From: Natrinema gelatinilyticum | Lineage (GTDB): Archaea > Halobacteriota > Halobacteria > Halobacteriales > Natrialbaceae | Assembly (NCBI RefSeq): GCF_024266705.1 | Contig: NZ_CP100756.1 | Span: 3,038,001-3,102,000 of the forward strand | DNA length: 64,000 nt | Reading direction: 5' to 3' | Shown here: piece after piece, positions 32,651 to 42,299 of the stretch | How the letters are laid out: every line of letters begins with the position of its first letter | Position numbering within the stretch: the stretch's first letter is position 1 | The notes under the pieces: model-generated | Databases searched by the model: none | Told to the model about the DNA's origin: nothing | What the model saw: only the letters and a program-made list of their open reading frames with translations | Program-made: the position numbers and the translations under genes

Positions 32651-33478
32651 TTACGCTGCGGAGAGATCGTCGAGAAATTCGGTCGTCGCAGCGTTGAACG
32701 CGCTCGGACGATCCTGATTGACGAGATGACCGGACTCGGAGAGTTCGAGTCGGTCGCCGTCGGCGACCGACGAGACGATCTGCCGGCCCTGTCGTTTGAC
32801 CAGCGGGGCTTCCTGTTCGCCGTGGACGACGAGCGTGGGCGTTTCGACGCCGGTCAACTCGGGCGGATCGTACCGATACAGCGCGTCGAAAATCTTCCGA
32901 AATTCGGCTGACGAAATGTCGCCCACGTCGGCGATCGCCTCGGCTCTGATCTCTGGATCGACGGACAGCCATCGCTCGCCAGTCGTTGCCTGAATCGAGT
33001 ACAACATCGATTGAAACGTCCCCGTCGTTCCCGACAGCGATAAGGACGTGGTCAGCGCCGGTATCGGCGTCCAGAGCTGCTTCATACCAGTCGGCAACTC
33101 GACCGGCGGCATCGACCGAACCGCCCCACCTAGAATCGCTGCCGCGGCACTCGCAGGATGGCGATTCAAAAACTCTTGGACGACCATCGATCCGAGCGAG
33201 AGCCCGCAGAGAATCGGTCGCTCGATCTCGAGTCGGGAGAGCAGCGTCTCGAGGTCGTCGGTAAAGAGTTCGATCGAGTAGCGGTCGGGAGCTGTCGCAC
33301 CGGTGTTTCCGTGACCGCGAACGTCGAGGGTGACGATCTGATACTCGTCGGCGAAGTGGTCGATCTGGGGTGCCCAGGCCTCGCCGTTCATCCAGCCACC
33401 GTGGATGAATACCAGCGGCGGACCGTCACCGATCGTCCGGTACCAGATCGTGTCGTCCTCGAGCGCGAGTTCTGCCAT
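32651..33478 (-). CDS. Alpha/beta hydrolase
   Basis: 275 residues. The oxyanion-hole motif is FIHGGWMNGEAW, followed by VTLDVRGHGNTG. The nucleophile elbow is GLSLGSM (Ser near residue 92). The acid lies in the TLVVHGEQEAPL region and the His in ESGHLVNQD near 252. These are the complete triad features of lactonase/esterase-like hydrolases. The substrate cannot be told from sequence. It is transcribed alone. Confidence 0.85.
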   Translation of the reverse strand: MAELALEDDTIWYRTIGDGPPLVFIHGGWMNGEAWAPQIDHFADEYQIVTLDVRGHGNTGATAPDRYSIELFTDDLETLLSRLEIERPILCGLSLGSMVVQEFLNRHPASAAAAILGGAVRSMPPVELPTGMKQLWTPIPALTTSLSLSGTTGTFQSMLYSIQATTGERWLSVDPEIRAEAIADVGDISSAEFRKIFDALYRYDPPELTGVETPTLVVHGEQEAPLVKRQGRQIVSSVADGDRLELSESGHLVNQDRPSAFNAATTEFLDDLSAA

Positions 33479-33620
33479 AGCGACATTCAGGCTCGGCCGT
33501 TATTAGGTGGGTTGGTTGCGATTGCACGACAGACGCTAGCTGCTCTGCACGACGTGCGAACGTGAGTACCACGTTCCCTGCCGGGCTGGATCTGCCGCGG
33601 CATGCAGCCCGTCACAGTTC

Positions 33621-35210
33621 TCAGCGTTCGTGTCCTACGTCGGCCTCGAGCCAACGGTCCCGGAACGAGTCGAACTCGGATTCGGATTCCGTGAGCCGAT
33701 CCCAGTCGGCGAGGCCGCGCTCCTCGCGGGTTCCCGGTACAGTGTTGTCGAGGAACAGCGCGACGAGGCCGCCGACGGCCATCCCGGTCGAGCCGATGAT
33801 GTAGATGGTGTCGACGACGGCCTGTGCAGCGGCCTCGATCGGAACCGCGACGGCCGTCCCTCCGATGCCGGTCGCGGATACCACGTACGCGACCGTTCCC
33901 TCGAGACCGACGGTCTCGCGAAACGCGATCGGACTCTCGAAGTTGCCCATGTACGCGGGGATTGCCAGGCCGACGAAGAGGGCGAAACCGATGATGAAGG
34001 TGTTTCGAGAGGAGTCGAGATCGACGTGGCGGAGGTTCGAGATCCCGACGGCGACGATCTGGCCGAACATGGCGATGAAGAGGCCGCCGACGATCGGATC
34101 AGGGATCGTCGCGATCACCTGTCCGAAGTACCCCACGAAGCCGACGACGATCATGACGGCGGCTCCGAGCTGGACGACGTATCTCGAGGCGACGCCAGTC
34201 AGTCCGATCGCGCCGATGTTCTCGGAGTACGACGTCGAACCGCCGGTGCCCATAATACCCGAGAAGACGTTCATCAGCCCCTCCATCCCGATGCCGTGGT
34301 TGATCCGTTTCTCGCTTGGGGCGCCCGACCCGGAGAGGTTCGCCACCGCGTAGTAGTCGCCGATGCTCTCGACGATCGAAGCGAGGACGCCGGCGAACAT
34401 CCCAATGACGAACGCCATCGTGAACTGCGGTGTTCCCCACTGGAGCGGGTAGATCGGAAGTAGCAGCCGGCTGTCCGCGATGGCTCCCAGATCGACGTAC
34501 CCCGGATGGTTCACGCCGATTACGCCAAACACGGACAGTGCCGCGGTGACGACCCAGGCGATCACGAGCGCCAGAATCACCGGATACAGCCGGAACGCCT
34601 TGTGCCGAACGTCGAGATACTGCGAGAAAAGCAGGATGAGGCCGAGCGTGAGCCCGAGCAGCGGCCAGCTCTGGTTCGCCGCAGTGATCTGTGGCGCACC
34701 GAACAGCGAGAGTCCGATCAACGCGATTGTCGGCGCGATGACGACTGGCGAGAGGAACCGGCGGAGCCGCCCCACGAGCCCGAAGTACCCCATCACGACC
34801 TCGACAAGCGAGGCGACGATGATCGCCCCCTGGAGTTGCAACAGCGCGGCCTGCCAGTCCGGTTGTCCCGCCACACCGCCGGCGGTCACCACGCCGACGA
34901 TCGCCAGTGCGGGCGCGAGCATGGAGAACGGCGCGCCCTGTACGATGGGATACCGGTTGCCGAAGGTCGTCTGGGCGAGCGTCGCGATCCCGGAGACGAC
35001 GAAGAACGTCCCGACGAACCGCGCGGTCACGTCGGGCGGCATTTCCATCGCCCCCGCCAGTATCAGCGGGACCGCGATGTTCGCGCCCACCATCGTCAGG
35101 TAGTGCTGAACGCCCAGCACGACCGATTCGCCAACTGGCGGCCGCTCGTCGATTCCGTACTCGATATCGCCGCCGACGGCCCCGTCGGCGACTGACTCGT
35201 CCCCCGTCAT
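33621..35210 (-). CDS. NCS2-family nucleobase (uracil/xanthine) permease
   Basis: 529 residues with about 14 hydrophobic segments. Family signatures are VLGVQHYLTMVGANIAVPLI near the start, the QTTFGNRYPIVQGAPFSML block, SIVESIGDYYAVANLSGSGA (the NCS2 substrate motif) and GLINVFSGIMGTGGSTSYSE-like sequence with the NIGAIGLTGVASR segment. It imports uracil, xanthine or urate with a cation. The acidic N- and C-terminal tails are typical of haloarchaea. Exact substrate not assignable. Confidence 0.9.
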   Translation of the reverse strand: MTGDESVADGAVGGDIEYGIDERPPVGESVVLGVQHYLTMVGANIAVPLILAGAMEMPPDVTARFVGTFFVVSGIATLAQTTFGNRYPIVQGAPFSMLAPALAIVGVVTAGGVAGQPDWQAALLQLQGAIIVASLVEVVMGYFGLVGRLRRFLSPVVIAPTIALIGLSLFGAPQITAANQSWPLLGLTLGLILLFSQYLDVRHKAFRLYPVILALVIAWVVTAALSVFGVIGVNHPGYVDLGAIADSRLLLPIYPLQWGTPQFTMAFVIGMFAGVLASIVESIGDYYAVANLSGSGAPSEKRINHGIGMEGLMNVFSGIMGTGGSTSYSENIGAIGLTGVASRYVVQLGAAVMIVVGFVGYFGQVIATIPDPIVGGLFIAMFGQIVAVGISNLRHVDLDSSRNTFIIGFALFVGLAIPAYMGNFESPIAFRETVGLEGTVAYVVSATGIGGTAVAVPIEAAAQAVVDTIYIIGSTGMAVGGLVALFLDNTVPGTREERGLADWDRLTESESEFDSFRDRWLEADVGHER

Positions 35211-35296
35211 CGATTCTCGTCTAATAACGAGTGAGGGGATTCAAAGGGGTGTTGATCTGCCGTCGCTCGCTGTCGGACGGAGACCTCCCTCGAGTG

Positions 35297-35390
35297 GGTC
35301 GCCGCGCGTTCGGCGGCGCTACGAGCGCTTCTGGGTCGCCGCTACCGGTGGCGCTACGAGCGCTTCTCGGTCGCCGCGCGTTCGGCGGCG
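35297..35390. repeat. Imperfect tandem repeat at the chlID 3' end
   Basis: ggtcgccgcgcgttcggcgg occurs at 35297-35318 and 35369-35390. The 18-base ggcgctacgagcgcttct occurs at 35315-35332 and 35350-35367. The last codons of chlID have been duplicated into its 3' flank with a ~35-base period, as slippage would do. Confidence 0.7.
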
Positions 35391-37555
35391 GCTCGCACTG
35401 TCTCGGCCGACAGTGAGGTGAGGTCGACCAGTTCTCCGCCCGTTTCGCTCGCGACCAGTTCCGAGAGGCCCGTGCGGGAGTCGTCACCGGCGTCGACGAC
35501 CACGACTCGCGCGTCATCGGTCGCGAGTGCGCGGGCCGCCGTCCGCGTTGCGTCCGTCGGACTCCCGTCGGCGACGTTCGCCCGCCCGTCGGTGACGAGG
35601 ACGACGACAGACGCATCGGTGTCGGCCCGTCCTATGACCCGACGCGAAATCTCGAGTCCCGCGGGTAGAGGCGTTCGATCGCCCGAGGGGAGGTCTTTGA
35701 GGTGGCGAGCGGCGAGCGAGACGTTGTCGGTCGGCGGGAGCAATACGTCGGCGTCCTCACCGGCGAAGGCGACGAACGCGACCTGGTCGCGGTGCTCGTA
35801 ACTGTCGCGCAGCAACTCGAGGACGACGCCTTTCGCGGTCTGCATCGCCGGCCGCATCGAGGCGCTCGCGTCGACGGCGAAGACGATCGTGACCGACGTT
35901 TCACCCGTCCGCACGGACTGCCGGAGGTCCAGATTCTCGACCCGGGACTCGCCGCGGCCCGCAGCCGACCGGACCGACGCTGCGGCGTCGATCGGCCCCT
36001 CGCCGGACGCAGGTTCGGTGCGAACGCGAGCGCCTCGGTTGTCGACGCTCGGGGCGGTGCTCGCTCGCGATCCTGTCGCTGCTGTTCCGTCGGTGCTCTC
36101 GACCGTCGCGGCCTCGAGATCGGGCGCCCGCGCCTCGCCGATCTCGGCCCGCTGCTGGCCTGGGACCAGCGGTTGGGCGGTTTCGTCCTTCTCGTCGTCG
36201 GACGATTCGTCCGACTCCGAATCCGACTCGCGGTCGCTCGAATCGTCGGACTCACCGTCGCTGGCTTCCGCGGGCGACTGATTCGCCGACGCCGGTCGTT
36301 CGCCGTCCTTCGATCGCCGTTCGGGGCAGGCATCGTCGCCCTTCTCGTCGTTCGATTCGGCATCGTCACTGCTCGAGCCGTTCCCCTCGTCACCGTTGGC
36401 TCCGTCTTCCCGCTCACCCTCTTGCTCGAGGAGGTCGTCACTGTCCCTGGAGTCGGACTCTGCCTCGCCGTCGCCCTCGTCCGCGTCGCTTCCGCCGTCC
36501 CCTCTGTCTTCCTCCGACTGTTCCTCGTCGAACCGATCCTCGAGCAACTGGTTCAGATCCGGCTCGTCCTCGAACGGCGTGCTTCGAAGCCGGTGGGGGA
36601 GCGCGTACGTCGCGGCCTCGTGAACGTCGGACTCGATGACCGTCTCGCGGTCCTCAAGCGCTGCCAGCGTCATCGCGGTTCGAACCGTCGCCACGTCGCC
36701 TCGGTGGCCGTCTACGCCGGCCTCGAGACAAAGTCGGGCGATCTCTTCTTTGAACTCGGTCGGAAGCGAGACGTGCGAGAGTCGGTCGCGGGCCGCGGCC
36801 AGGTCGTCGCGCAGGGTCTCGACCTCGCCGGCGTACGCCGTTTTCGGATCCGTCTCGTCGCCGTCGGTCTCGAGCGCGCGGTCGATGATCTCGACGCGGT
36901 CGTCGATCTCGCGACAGCCCTCGACGGTGGCCTGCAGCGCGAAGCGGTCCCGGAGCTGGGGTCGGAGGTCGCCCTCCTCGGGGTTCATCGTGCCGATCAG
37001 GGTGACGTTCGCGGGGTGAGACACGCTGATACCGTCGCGCTCGACGGTGTTGATGCCGCTCGCTGCCGAATCCAGAACGACGTCGACGAGGTGGTCGTCG
37101 AGCAGATTGACCTCGTCGACGTAGAGGATGCCGCGGTTCGCCTGGGCCAGCAGGCCGGGATCGAAGTCGGCCTCGCCGGCCAGCGCGTCCTCGACCGAGA
37201 GAGTGCCGACGACGCGGTCGCGGGTCGCTCCGAGTGGGAGCGTGACGAGGGGGACCAGCCGCGTCTCGACCGGCAGGTCGTCGAGAGCGCGGTCGCGGCA
37301 GTCCTCGCACTGCAGGTCGCGGTTGTCCGGCGAACAGCCGTATGGACAGTCGGCGACGACCCGCTGTTCGGGCAGGAGATCCACAAGCGCTCGCACCGCG
37401 GTCGACTTCGCGGTTCCCTTCTCGCCGACGATCAGCGCCCCGTCGAGGCCGTCGTTGGCCGCGACGGTCAACAAGACTCGCTTCAGATCGTCCTGTCCGA
37501 CGATCGCCGGGAAGGGGAGTGACGATAGTTTTTTGCCCCCGCCGTTTGCAACCAT
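35354..37555 (-). CDS. chlID: ChlID-type cobaltochelatase subunit (fused AAA+ and VWA)
   Basis: 733 residues from MVANGGGKKLSSLPFPAIVG. The AAA+ domain has Walker A GEKGTAKST (44-52), an inserted Cys cluster (DCPYGCSPDNRDLQCEDC, four Cys) near 70-88, Walker B ILYVDEVNLLDD and the sensor region LIGTMNPEEGDLRPQLRDRF. A long Asp/Glu/Ser-rich linker (~360-470) leads to the VWA domain with the MIDAS motif DASASM near 556. This is the BchI+BchD/CobS+CobT equivalent that powers CobN for ATP-dependent cobalt insertion. It is divergent from cobN with only 34 bases between the starts. A TATA-like box supports the ATG at 37555 over 37600. Confidence 0.93.
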   Translation of the reverse strand: MVANGGGKKLSSLPFPAIVGQDDLKRVLLTVAANDGLDGALIVGEKGTAKSTAVRALVDLLPEQRVVADCPYGCSPDNRDLQCEDCRDRALDDLPVETRLVPLVTLPLGATRDRVVGTLSVEDALAGEADFDPGLLAQANRGILYVDEVNLLDDHLVDVVLDSAASGINTVERDGISVSHPANVTLIGTMNPEEGDLRPQLRDRFALQATVEGCREIDDRVEIIDRALETDGDETDPKTAYAGEVETLRDDLAAARDRLSHVSLPTEFKEEIARLCLEAGVDGHRGDVATVRTAMTLAALEDRETVIESDVHEAATYALPHRLRSTPFEDEPDLNQLLEDRFDEEQSEEDRGDGGSDADEGDGEAESDSRDSDDLLEQEGEREDGANGDEGNGSSSDDAESNDEKGDDACPERRSKDGERPASANQSPAEASDGESDDSSDRESDSESDESSDDEKDETAQPLVPGQQRAEIGEARAPDLEAATVESTDGTAATGSRASTAPSVDNRGARVRTEPASGEGPIDAAASVRSAAGRGESRVENLDLRQSVRTGETSVTIVFAVDASASMRPAMQTAKGVVLELLRDSYEHRDQVAFVAFAGEDADVLLPPTDNVSLAARHLKDLPSGDRTPLPAGLEISRRVIGRADTDASVVVLVTDGRANVADGSPTDATRTAARALATDDARVVVVDAGDDSRTGLSELVASETGGELVDLTSLSAETVRAAAERAATEKRS

Positions 37556-37589
37556 ACTTGAGCTAATACAATAGAGGTTTAAAAACGCG
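37556..37589. promoter_or_regulatory. 34-bp divergent chlID/cobN promoter region
   Basis: tttaaaaa at 37578-37585 is 23-30 bases upstream of the chlID start on the minus strand, right for a leaderless haloarchaeal transcript. cobN's own TATA would have to lie inside the start of chlID. Both genes must be regulated by factors binding this tiny interval. Confidence 0.55.
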
Positions 37590-40500
37590 ATGACACGCAT
37601 CGGGATCTACACCGCGACGGAGAACGAACTCGGTTCGATCGGGCGGGCCGCCGAGCGCCTCGAGGGCGTCGAGCTGGTCGTCCGCTCGGAGAGCGACCTC
37701 GAGGACGAGGCCGCCGTCGAGGAGTTCGTCGAGGAATTGCACGAAGCCACGGCGGCGATTCTCTGGCTGCACGGGGCCGAAGAGAGCATGCCGGGCTACG
37801 ACTACGCGACAGGTGCGCTCGAGGACGCAGGCGTCCCGCTGATCGTCAAGGCGACCGGGGACGCCTTCGCCTTCGAGGATACGACGGTCTCGGCGGAGGA
37901 CCGCGAGCTCGTCTACGAGTACTTGGAGAAAGGCGGCACGATCAACGTCGAGAACCTGTGTCGGTTCCTCGCCGCCGAGTACGAAGGACGGGACCTCGAG
38001 CACGACGATCCGACCGAACTCCCCACGGAGGGCGTCTACCACCCCGACCATCCGGGGATCGAGTACGAGGACCTGCTCGCGACCTTCGACCCCGGGAAGC
38101 CGACGGTCGCGGTCTGGTTCTACGAATCACACTGGACCCACGAGAACACCCGCTACGTCGACGCGCAGGTCCGGGCGCTCGAGGAGCAGGGCGCGAACGC
38201 CCTGCCGATCTTCTGTAACCCGGCGACCGACACAGAAGAGCAAGAGGACGCCGAGTGGGTGACCGAGAACTGGCTGCTCGACGTCGACGGAAATCCGATC
38301 GTTGACGCCGTACTCTCGTCCTTTATGTTCTCGCTCTCGATGGACGAGCGCGGCCGCAGCGCCAGCGACGAAGGCGAGTCTGCCCAAGACGTCTTCCTCG
38401 ACTGGCTCGGGGTGCCCGTTCTACAGACGGTCACCACGATGCGGTCGCGCTCGCGGTACGAGTCCAGCGACACGGGCGTGATGGGCTTCGAACTCGCCCT
38501 CTCGGTGGCGCTGCCGGAGTTCGACGGGAACGTCATCACGCACCCCATCTCGGGCAAAGAGCGCACTGACGACGAGGCAGGCATCGGCTCCACGCCGAAA
38601 CACCACTTCCCAATCGGCGATCGGATCGATCACGCGACACGACTGGCCGTCAACTGGGCTCGACTGCGACACACGCCCAACGGGGACAAGCGGGTCGCGG
38701 TCGTCCTACACAACTACCCGCCGAGCGACGACGGGATCGGGACCGCATTTGGCCTCGACTCACCGGAGTCGACCGTGAACCTGCTCGAGGAACTCGCGAC
38801 CCGCGGCTACGAGTTGGGCGACGAACTGCCCAACAGCGGGCAGTCTCTCGTCGACCGACTGACCGCACAGCTCACTCTCGAGGATCGCTGGGTCGCCCCC
38901 GAAGACGTTCGCGACCTGTCGGTCGACGTGGTCTCCCCCGAGACGTACGCGGAGTGGTTCTCGGGCGCCGACGAACGCTTCCGGGAGAACGTCGTCGAGG
39001 AGTGGGGCGATCCACCGGACCGACCGTTCGCGATTCCCGGTGTCGAGTTTGGCAACGTCCTCGTTACCGTCCAACCGCCGCGCGGGTTCGGAATGGACCC
39101 ATCCAAGGTCTACCACGACTCTGCCCTCCAGCCGCCACACGACTACTACGCGTTCTACGGCTGGCTGCGTAACGGCTTCGAAACCGACGCGATCGTCCAC
39201 CTCGGAACCCACGGCAGCCTCGAGTGGCTCCCCGGGAAGACCGTCGGACTGAACGGCGAGAGCGCGCCTGACCAGTTGATCGACGATATCCCGAACGTCT
39301 ACCCCTACATCGTGAACAACCCTGGCGAGGGGACCCAGGCAAAACGGCGCTCGTACGCGGCGGTCGTCGACTACCTCACGCCAGTCATGCGGTCGGCGGG
39401 CACTTACGACGAGCTCTCGGAACTCGAGGAGCTCGCGAATCAGTACCGCGAGGCCGGGACGAAAGACGCTCGGAACGACGACGGCGAGCACCTCGAGACG
39501 CTGATCCGCGAGAAGGTCGAGGAGCTCGACCTCGCCGTCGAACTCGAGATTTCAGGAACCATCGACGAGGAGGCCGACGTCCGTGGTCCCGGCGAGGCCG
39601 TCTCGACGCTCGCCGAGGGCGACGTGGAGGGCGACGATCTCGAGATCGACGACCTCGTCGAGCGAATCCACAAGTACCTGACCGACGTGAAGACGACCCA
39701 GATCCGACTCGGGCTGCACACGATGTCCGAGCCGCCGGCCGACGAGCGCCTCGTGGAGTACCTCGTCGCGCTCACTCGCCTCGAGAACCCCGGCGCGCCG
39801 AGCCTGCGCGAGAGCGTGGCGGGTGCGCTGGGTGTCGAGTACGAAAAGATGCTGAACGCGCCTGGCGAGTACGACGACGACCTCGGGATGACCTACGCCG
39901 AGGCCGCCGACGAGGTCTACGAGACCAGCGTCGAGTTGATCGAGATGCTGGCCGAGCACGACTTCGACGTACCGGAGTCCGAGCGGGAAGCGGGTCCCGA
40001 CGACGAGGTGAACATGAACTTGCTCGTGGTCGACCTCGAGACGATCGGCGACGCGCGGGCCGAGTCGGGAGCCCACGACGACCTGCGCGAGGTGCTGGCG
40101 TACGTCTGCGAGGAGGCCCAGCCCCGCGTGCAGGGCGCCGAAGACGAGATCCCAAGAACCGCGGACGCCCTCTCGGGCGAGTACGTTCCCCCCGGCGGCT
40201 CCGGCGCGCCGACCCGCGGTGGCGTCGACCTGCTGCCGACCGCGCGGAACTTCTACACGCTCGACCCGCGCAAGGTGCCGGCGAAGGCAGCCTGGCAGGT
40301 CGGGAGCGAGGTGGCTGAGGGCGTCATCGAGCGCCACCGTTCAGAGAACGGCGAGTATCCAGAGGAGATCGGCGTCGTCGCCTGGGGTACCCCGACCGTG
40401 CGCACTCGCGGCGAGACCATCGCGCAGGTGCTCGCCACGATGGGCGTCGAGCCGCAGTGGACCGATGCCGGCCGGATCGACGACGTCGAGCCGATCCCGC

Positions 40501-41480
40501 TGGAGGAACTCGACCGACCGCGGGTCGACGTGACGACTCGCGTCTCGGGACTGTTCCGGGACGCGTTCCCCGCGGCGGCGGCGGTCATCCACGACGCAGT
40601 CGACGCGATCGTTGACCTCGACGAGCCCCACGAAATGAATTACATCAAGAAACACGTCGAGGAGGTGCAAGAAGAGCTACAGGAGAAAGGAGGGCTCGAC
40701 GAGTCGGACGCCCGCAAAGCGGCCCTGCACCGAGTATTCACGACCCGACCTGGCGGCTACGGTGCTGGGACGAACAAAGCCGTCGACGAGGGCAACTGGG
40801 ACGACCGCTCCGATCTCGCCTCCGTCTACGTCCAGTGGGGCGGCTACGCGATGGGGCCGAGAGGGCGCGTCTCGGACGCTCACGACGCCTTCGAACGGCG
40901 GCTCTCGAGCGTCGACGCGACGGTCAAACTCGAAGATACGATGGAGCAAGACGAGTTCGACTCGTCGGACTGGTACGCTTTCCACGGCGGCTTCATCTCG
41001 GCGGTCTCCGAAATCTCGGGCGAAGAACCCGCCTCGTACGTCGGCGACTCTTCGGACCCGGACAACGTCTCCGTCTATACGAACGAAGAGAAGGTCCGCA
41101 AAGCGATGCGTGCGCGCGTACTCAACCCCGACTGGCTCGAGTCGATGGAGGACCACGGCTACAAGGGCGCTGGCGATCTCTCGACGACCGTCGACGTCAC
41201 GCTTGGCTGGGACGCGACCACGGGCGTCGTCAGCGACACGCTCTGGACGGAAGTCGCCGAGACGTTCGCCTTCGACGACGAGCGCCAGGACTGGATGCGC
41301 GAGGTAAACCCCTGGGCGCTCGAGTCCATCACGGACACCCTGCTCGAGGCGATCGAGCGAGATCTCTGGGACGCCGACGAGGAGACGGCCGACCGACTGC
41401 GCGATCTGAATCTCGAGGTGGACGGCGACCTCGAAGCGCGGACGACCAACGAGGCCGTGGGGGTGGCGACCGATGACTGA
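37590..41480 (+). CDS. cobN: Cobaltochelatase large subunit CobN
   Basis: 1296 residues, the normal size. It begins MTRIGIYTATENELGSIGRA and contains the conserved blocks SRYESSDTGVMGFELALSVA, then HNYPPSDDGIGTAFGLDSPE, IPGVEFGNVLVTVQPPRG, HLGTHGSLEWLPGKTVGLNG, SGAPTRGGVDLLPTARNFYT and VVAWGTPTVRTRGETIAQVL. These form the CobN/BchH core that holds the corrin ring and metal. With ChlID it inserts Co2+ into (hydrogeno)byrinic-type intermediates, or assists a related step in this mostly anaerobic-type pathway. It leads into a mini-ORF and cbiC by overlaps. Confidence 0.95.
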   Translation: MTRIGIYTATENELGSIGRAAERLEGVELVVRSESDLEDEAAVEEFVEELHEATAAILWLHGAEESMPGYDYATGALEDAGVPLIVKATGDAFAFEDTTVSAEDRELVYEYLEKGGTINVENLCRFLAAEYEGRDLEHDDPTELPTEGVYHPDHPGIEYEDLLATFDPGKPTVAVWFYESHWTHENTRYVDAQVRALEEQGANALPIFCNPATDTEEQEDAEWVTENWLLDVDGNPIVDAVLSSFMFSLSMDERGRSASDEGESAQDVFLDWLGVPVLQTVTTMRSRSRYESSDTGVMGFELALSVALPEFDGNVITHPISGKERTDDEAGIGSTPKHHFPIGDRIDHATRLAVNWARLRHTPNGDKRVAVVLHNYPPSDDGIGTAFGLDSPESTVNLLEELATRGYELGDELPNSGQSLVDRLTAQLTLEDRWVAPEDVRDLSVDVVSPETYAEWFSGADERFRENVVEEWGDPPDRPFAIPGVEFGNVLVTVQPPRGFGMDPSKVYHDSALQPPHDYYAFYGWLRNGFETDAIVHLGTHGSLEWLPGKTVGLNGESAPDQLIDDIPNVYPYIVNNPGEGTQAKRRSYAAVVDYLTPVMRSAGTYDELSELEELANQYREAGTKDARNDDGEHLETLIREKVEELDLAVELEISGTIDEEADVRGPGEAVSTLAEGDVEGDDLEIDDLVERIHKYLTDVKTTQIRLGLHTMSEPPADERLVEYLVALTRLENPGAPSLRESVAGALGVEYEKMLNAPGEYDDDLGMTYAEAADEVYETSVELIEMLAEHDFDVPESEREAGPDDEVNMNLLVVDLETIGDARAESGAHDDLREVLAYVCEEAQPRVQGAEDEIPRTADALSGEYVPPGGSGAPTRGGVDLLPTARNFYTLDPRKVPAKAAWQVGSEVAEGVIERHRSENGEYPEEIGVVAWGTPTVRTRGETIAQVLATMGVEPQWTDAGRIDDVEPIPLEELDRPRVDVTTRVSGLFRDAFPAAAAVIHDAVDAIVDLDEPHEMNYIKKHVEEVQEELQEKGGLDESDARKAALHRVFTTRPGGYGAGTNKAVDEGNWDDRSDLASVYVQWGGYAMGPRGRVSDAHDAFERRLSSVDATVKLEDTMEQDEFDSSDWYAFHGGFISAVSEISGEEPASYVGDSSDPDNVSVYTNEEKVRKAMRARVLNPDWLESMEDHGYKGAGDLSTTVDVTLGWDATTGVVSDTLWTEVAETFAFDDERQDWMREVNPWALESITDTLLEAIERDLWDADEETADRLRDLNLEVDGDLEARTTNEAVGVATDD

Positions 41481-41553
41481 CGACGGCACAGCGACGGCCG
41501 CACGGAGTCGACCGGCAGCCGATACTCGCCGAACGGAGCGTGATCCACGATGA
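41473..41553 (+). CDS. 26-codon mini-ORF linking cobN and cbiC
   Basis: The ATG at 41473 overlaps the cobN stop (ATGACTGA, 8 bases). Its own TGA overlaps the cbiC start (ATGA, 41550-41553). The predicted peptide (MTDDGTATAARSRPAADTRR plus six residues) has no recognisable fold. The double overlap would let ribosomes pass from cobN to cbiC, so it may be a coupling device rather than a functional peptide. Confidence 0.45.
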   Translation: MTDDGTATAARSRPAADTRRTERDPR

Positions 41554-42299
41554 GCGACATTCAGGAATTCGAGACAGAGTACGCGGATCTGGGTGCAACG
41601 ACACGGAACGCGATGGACATCGCGCAGACGAGCATGGATATCGTTCGGCAGTTCGCCCCGGACGAGACGCTTGCCGATCGGATCCGACAGAAGTCGGTCC
41701 ACTCGATGGGCGACATCGAGTTCCAGCACCTGCTCGAGTTCACCGGCTGTGACGAGGTCGGCGACGACGAGGACGCGCCGGTTCGCGCCGGCGCGCGGGC
41801 CGTGCTCGAGGAGGCGGACATCATCACGGACATTACGATGGTGAAAGCCGGCGTCACGGGCCGGGGTCACGACTGTGAGGTTTCGAAGGCCATCGGACAC
41901 GGGACGGAACTCGCCGAGGAAACGGGACTGACCCGGACCGCAGCGTCGATGCTCGAACTCGACACGGTCGACGCCTTCGAGGACGCGATCGTCACGATTG
42001 GTAACGCACCGACGGCGGCGCTGGCGCTCGCTGACTGCATTGAGCAGGGGACGCGGCCGGCCGTCGTGGTCGCCACCCCCGTCGGCTTCGTCAAGGCCGA
42101 GGAGAGCCGCGGGCGCATCCGCGAGGTCAGCGAGGACTACGGCGTGCCGGTGATCACTCACGTCGGCCGCCGCGGTGGGAGTGGGTTGGCCGCTGCGCTG
42201 GCGAACGAACTGATCCACGTCGCAACGGACGTCCGAACCGAGGACCTCGAGTTGGACCTCGACGCCGAGACACGAGCCGAAACCGGTGAGAACCGATGA
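41550..42299 (+). CDS. cbiC: Cobalt-precorrin-8 methylmutase CbiC
   Basis: 249 residues. MSDIQEFETEYADLGATTRN is a short extra N-terminus. SVHSMGDIEFQHLLEF, then ITDITMVKAGVTGRGHDCEV, then IGNAPTAALALADCIEQGTR, then VVATPVGFVKAEESRGRI are the CbiC/CobH signatures. The enzyme moves the methyl group from C-11 to C-12 of cobalt-precorrin-8, making cobyrinate. The catalytic His is expected in the conserved His-containing blocks. It overlaps cbiE (ATGA). Confidence 0.93.
   Translation: MSDIQEFETEYADLGATTRNAMDIAQTSMDIVRQFAPDETLADRIRQKSVHSMGDIEFQHLLEFTGCDEVGDDEDAPVRAGARAVLEEADIITDITMVKAGVTGRGHDCEVSKAIGHGTELAEETGLTRTAASMLELDTVDAFEDAIVTIGNAPTAALALADCIEQGTRPAVVVATPVGFVKAEESRGRIREVSEDYGVPVITHVGRRGGSGLAAALANELIHVATDVRTEDLELDLDAETRAETGENR

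Noticed and set aside
35702..37522. 606-codon plus-strand open frame opposite chlID
   Set aside because: Antisense shadow of chlID; composition is Val/Arg-rich with no domain.
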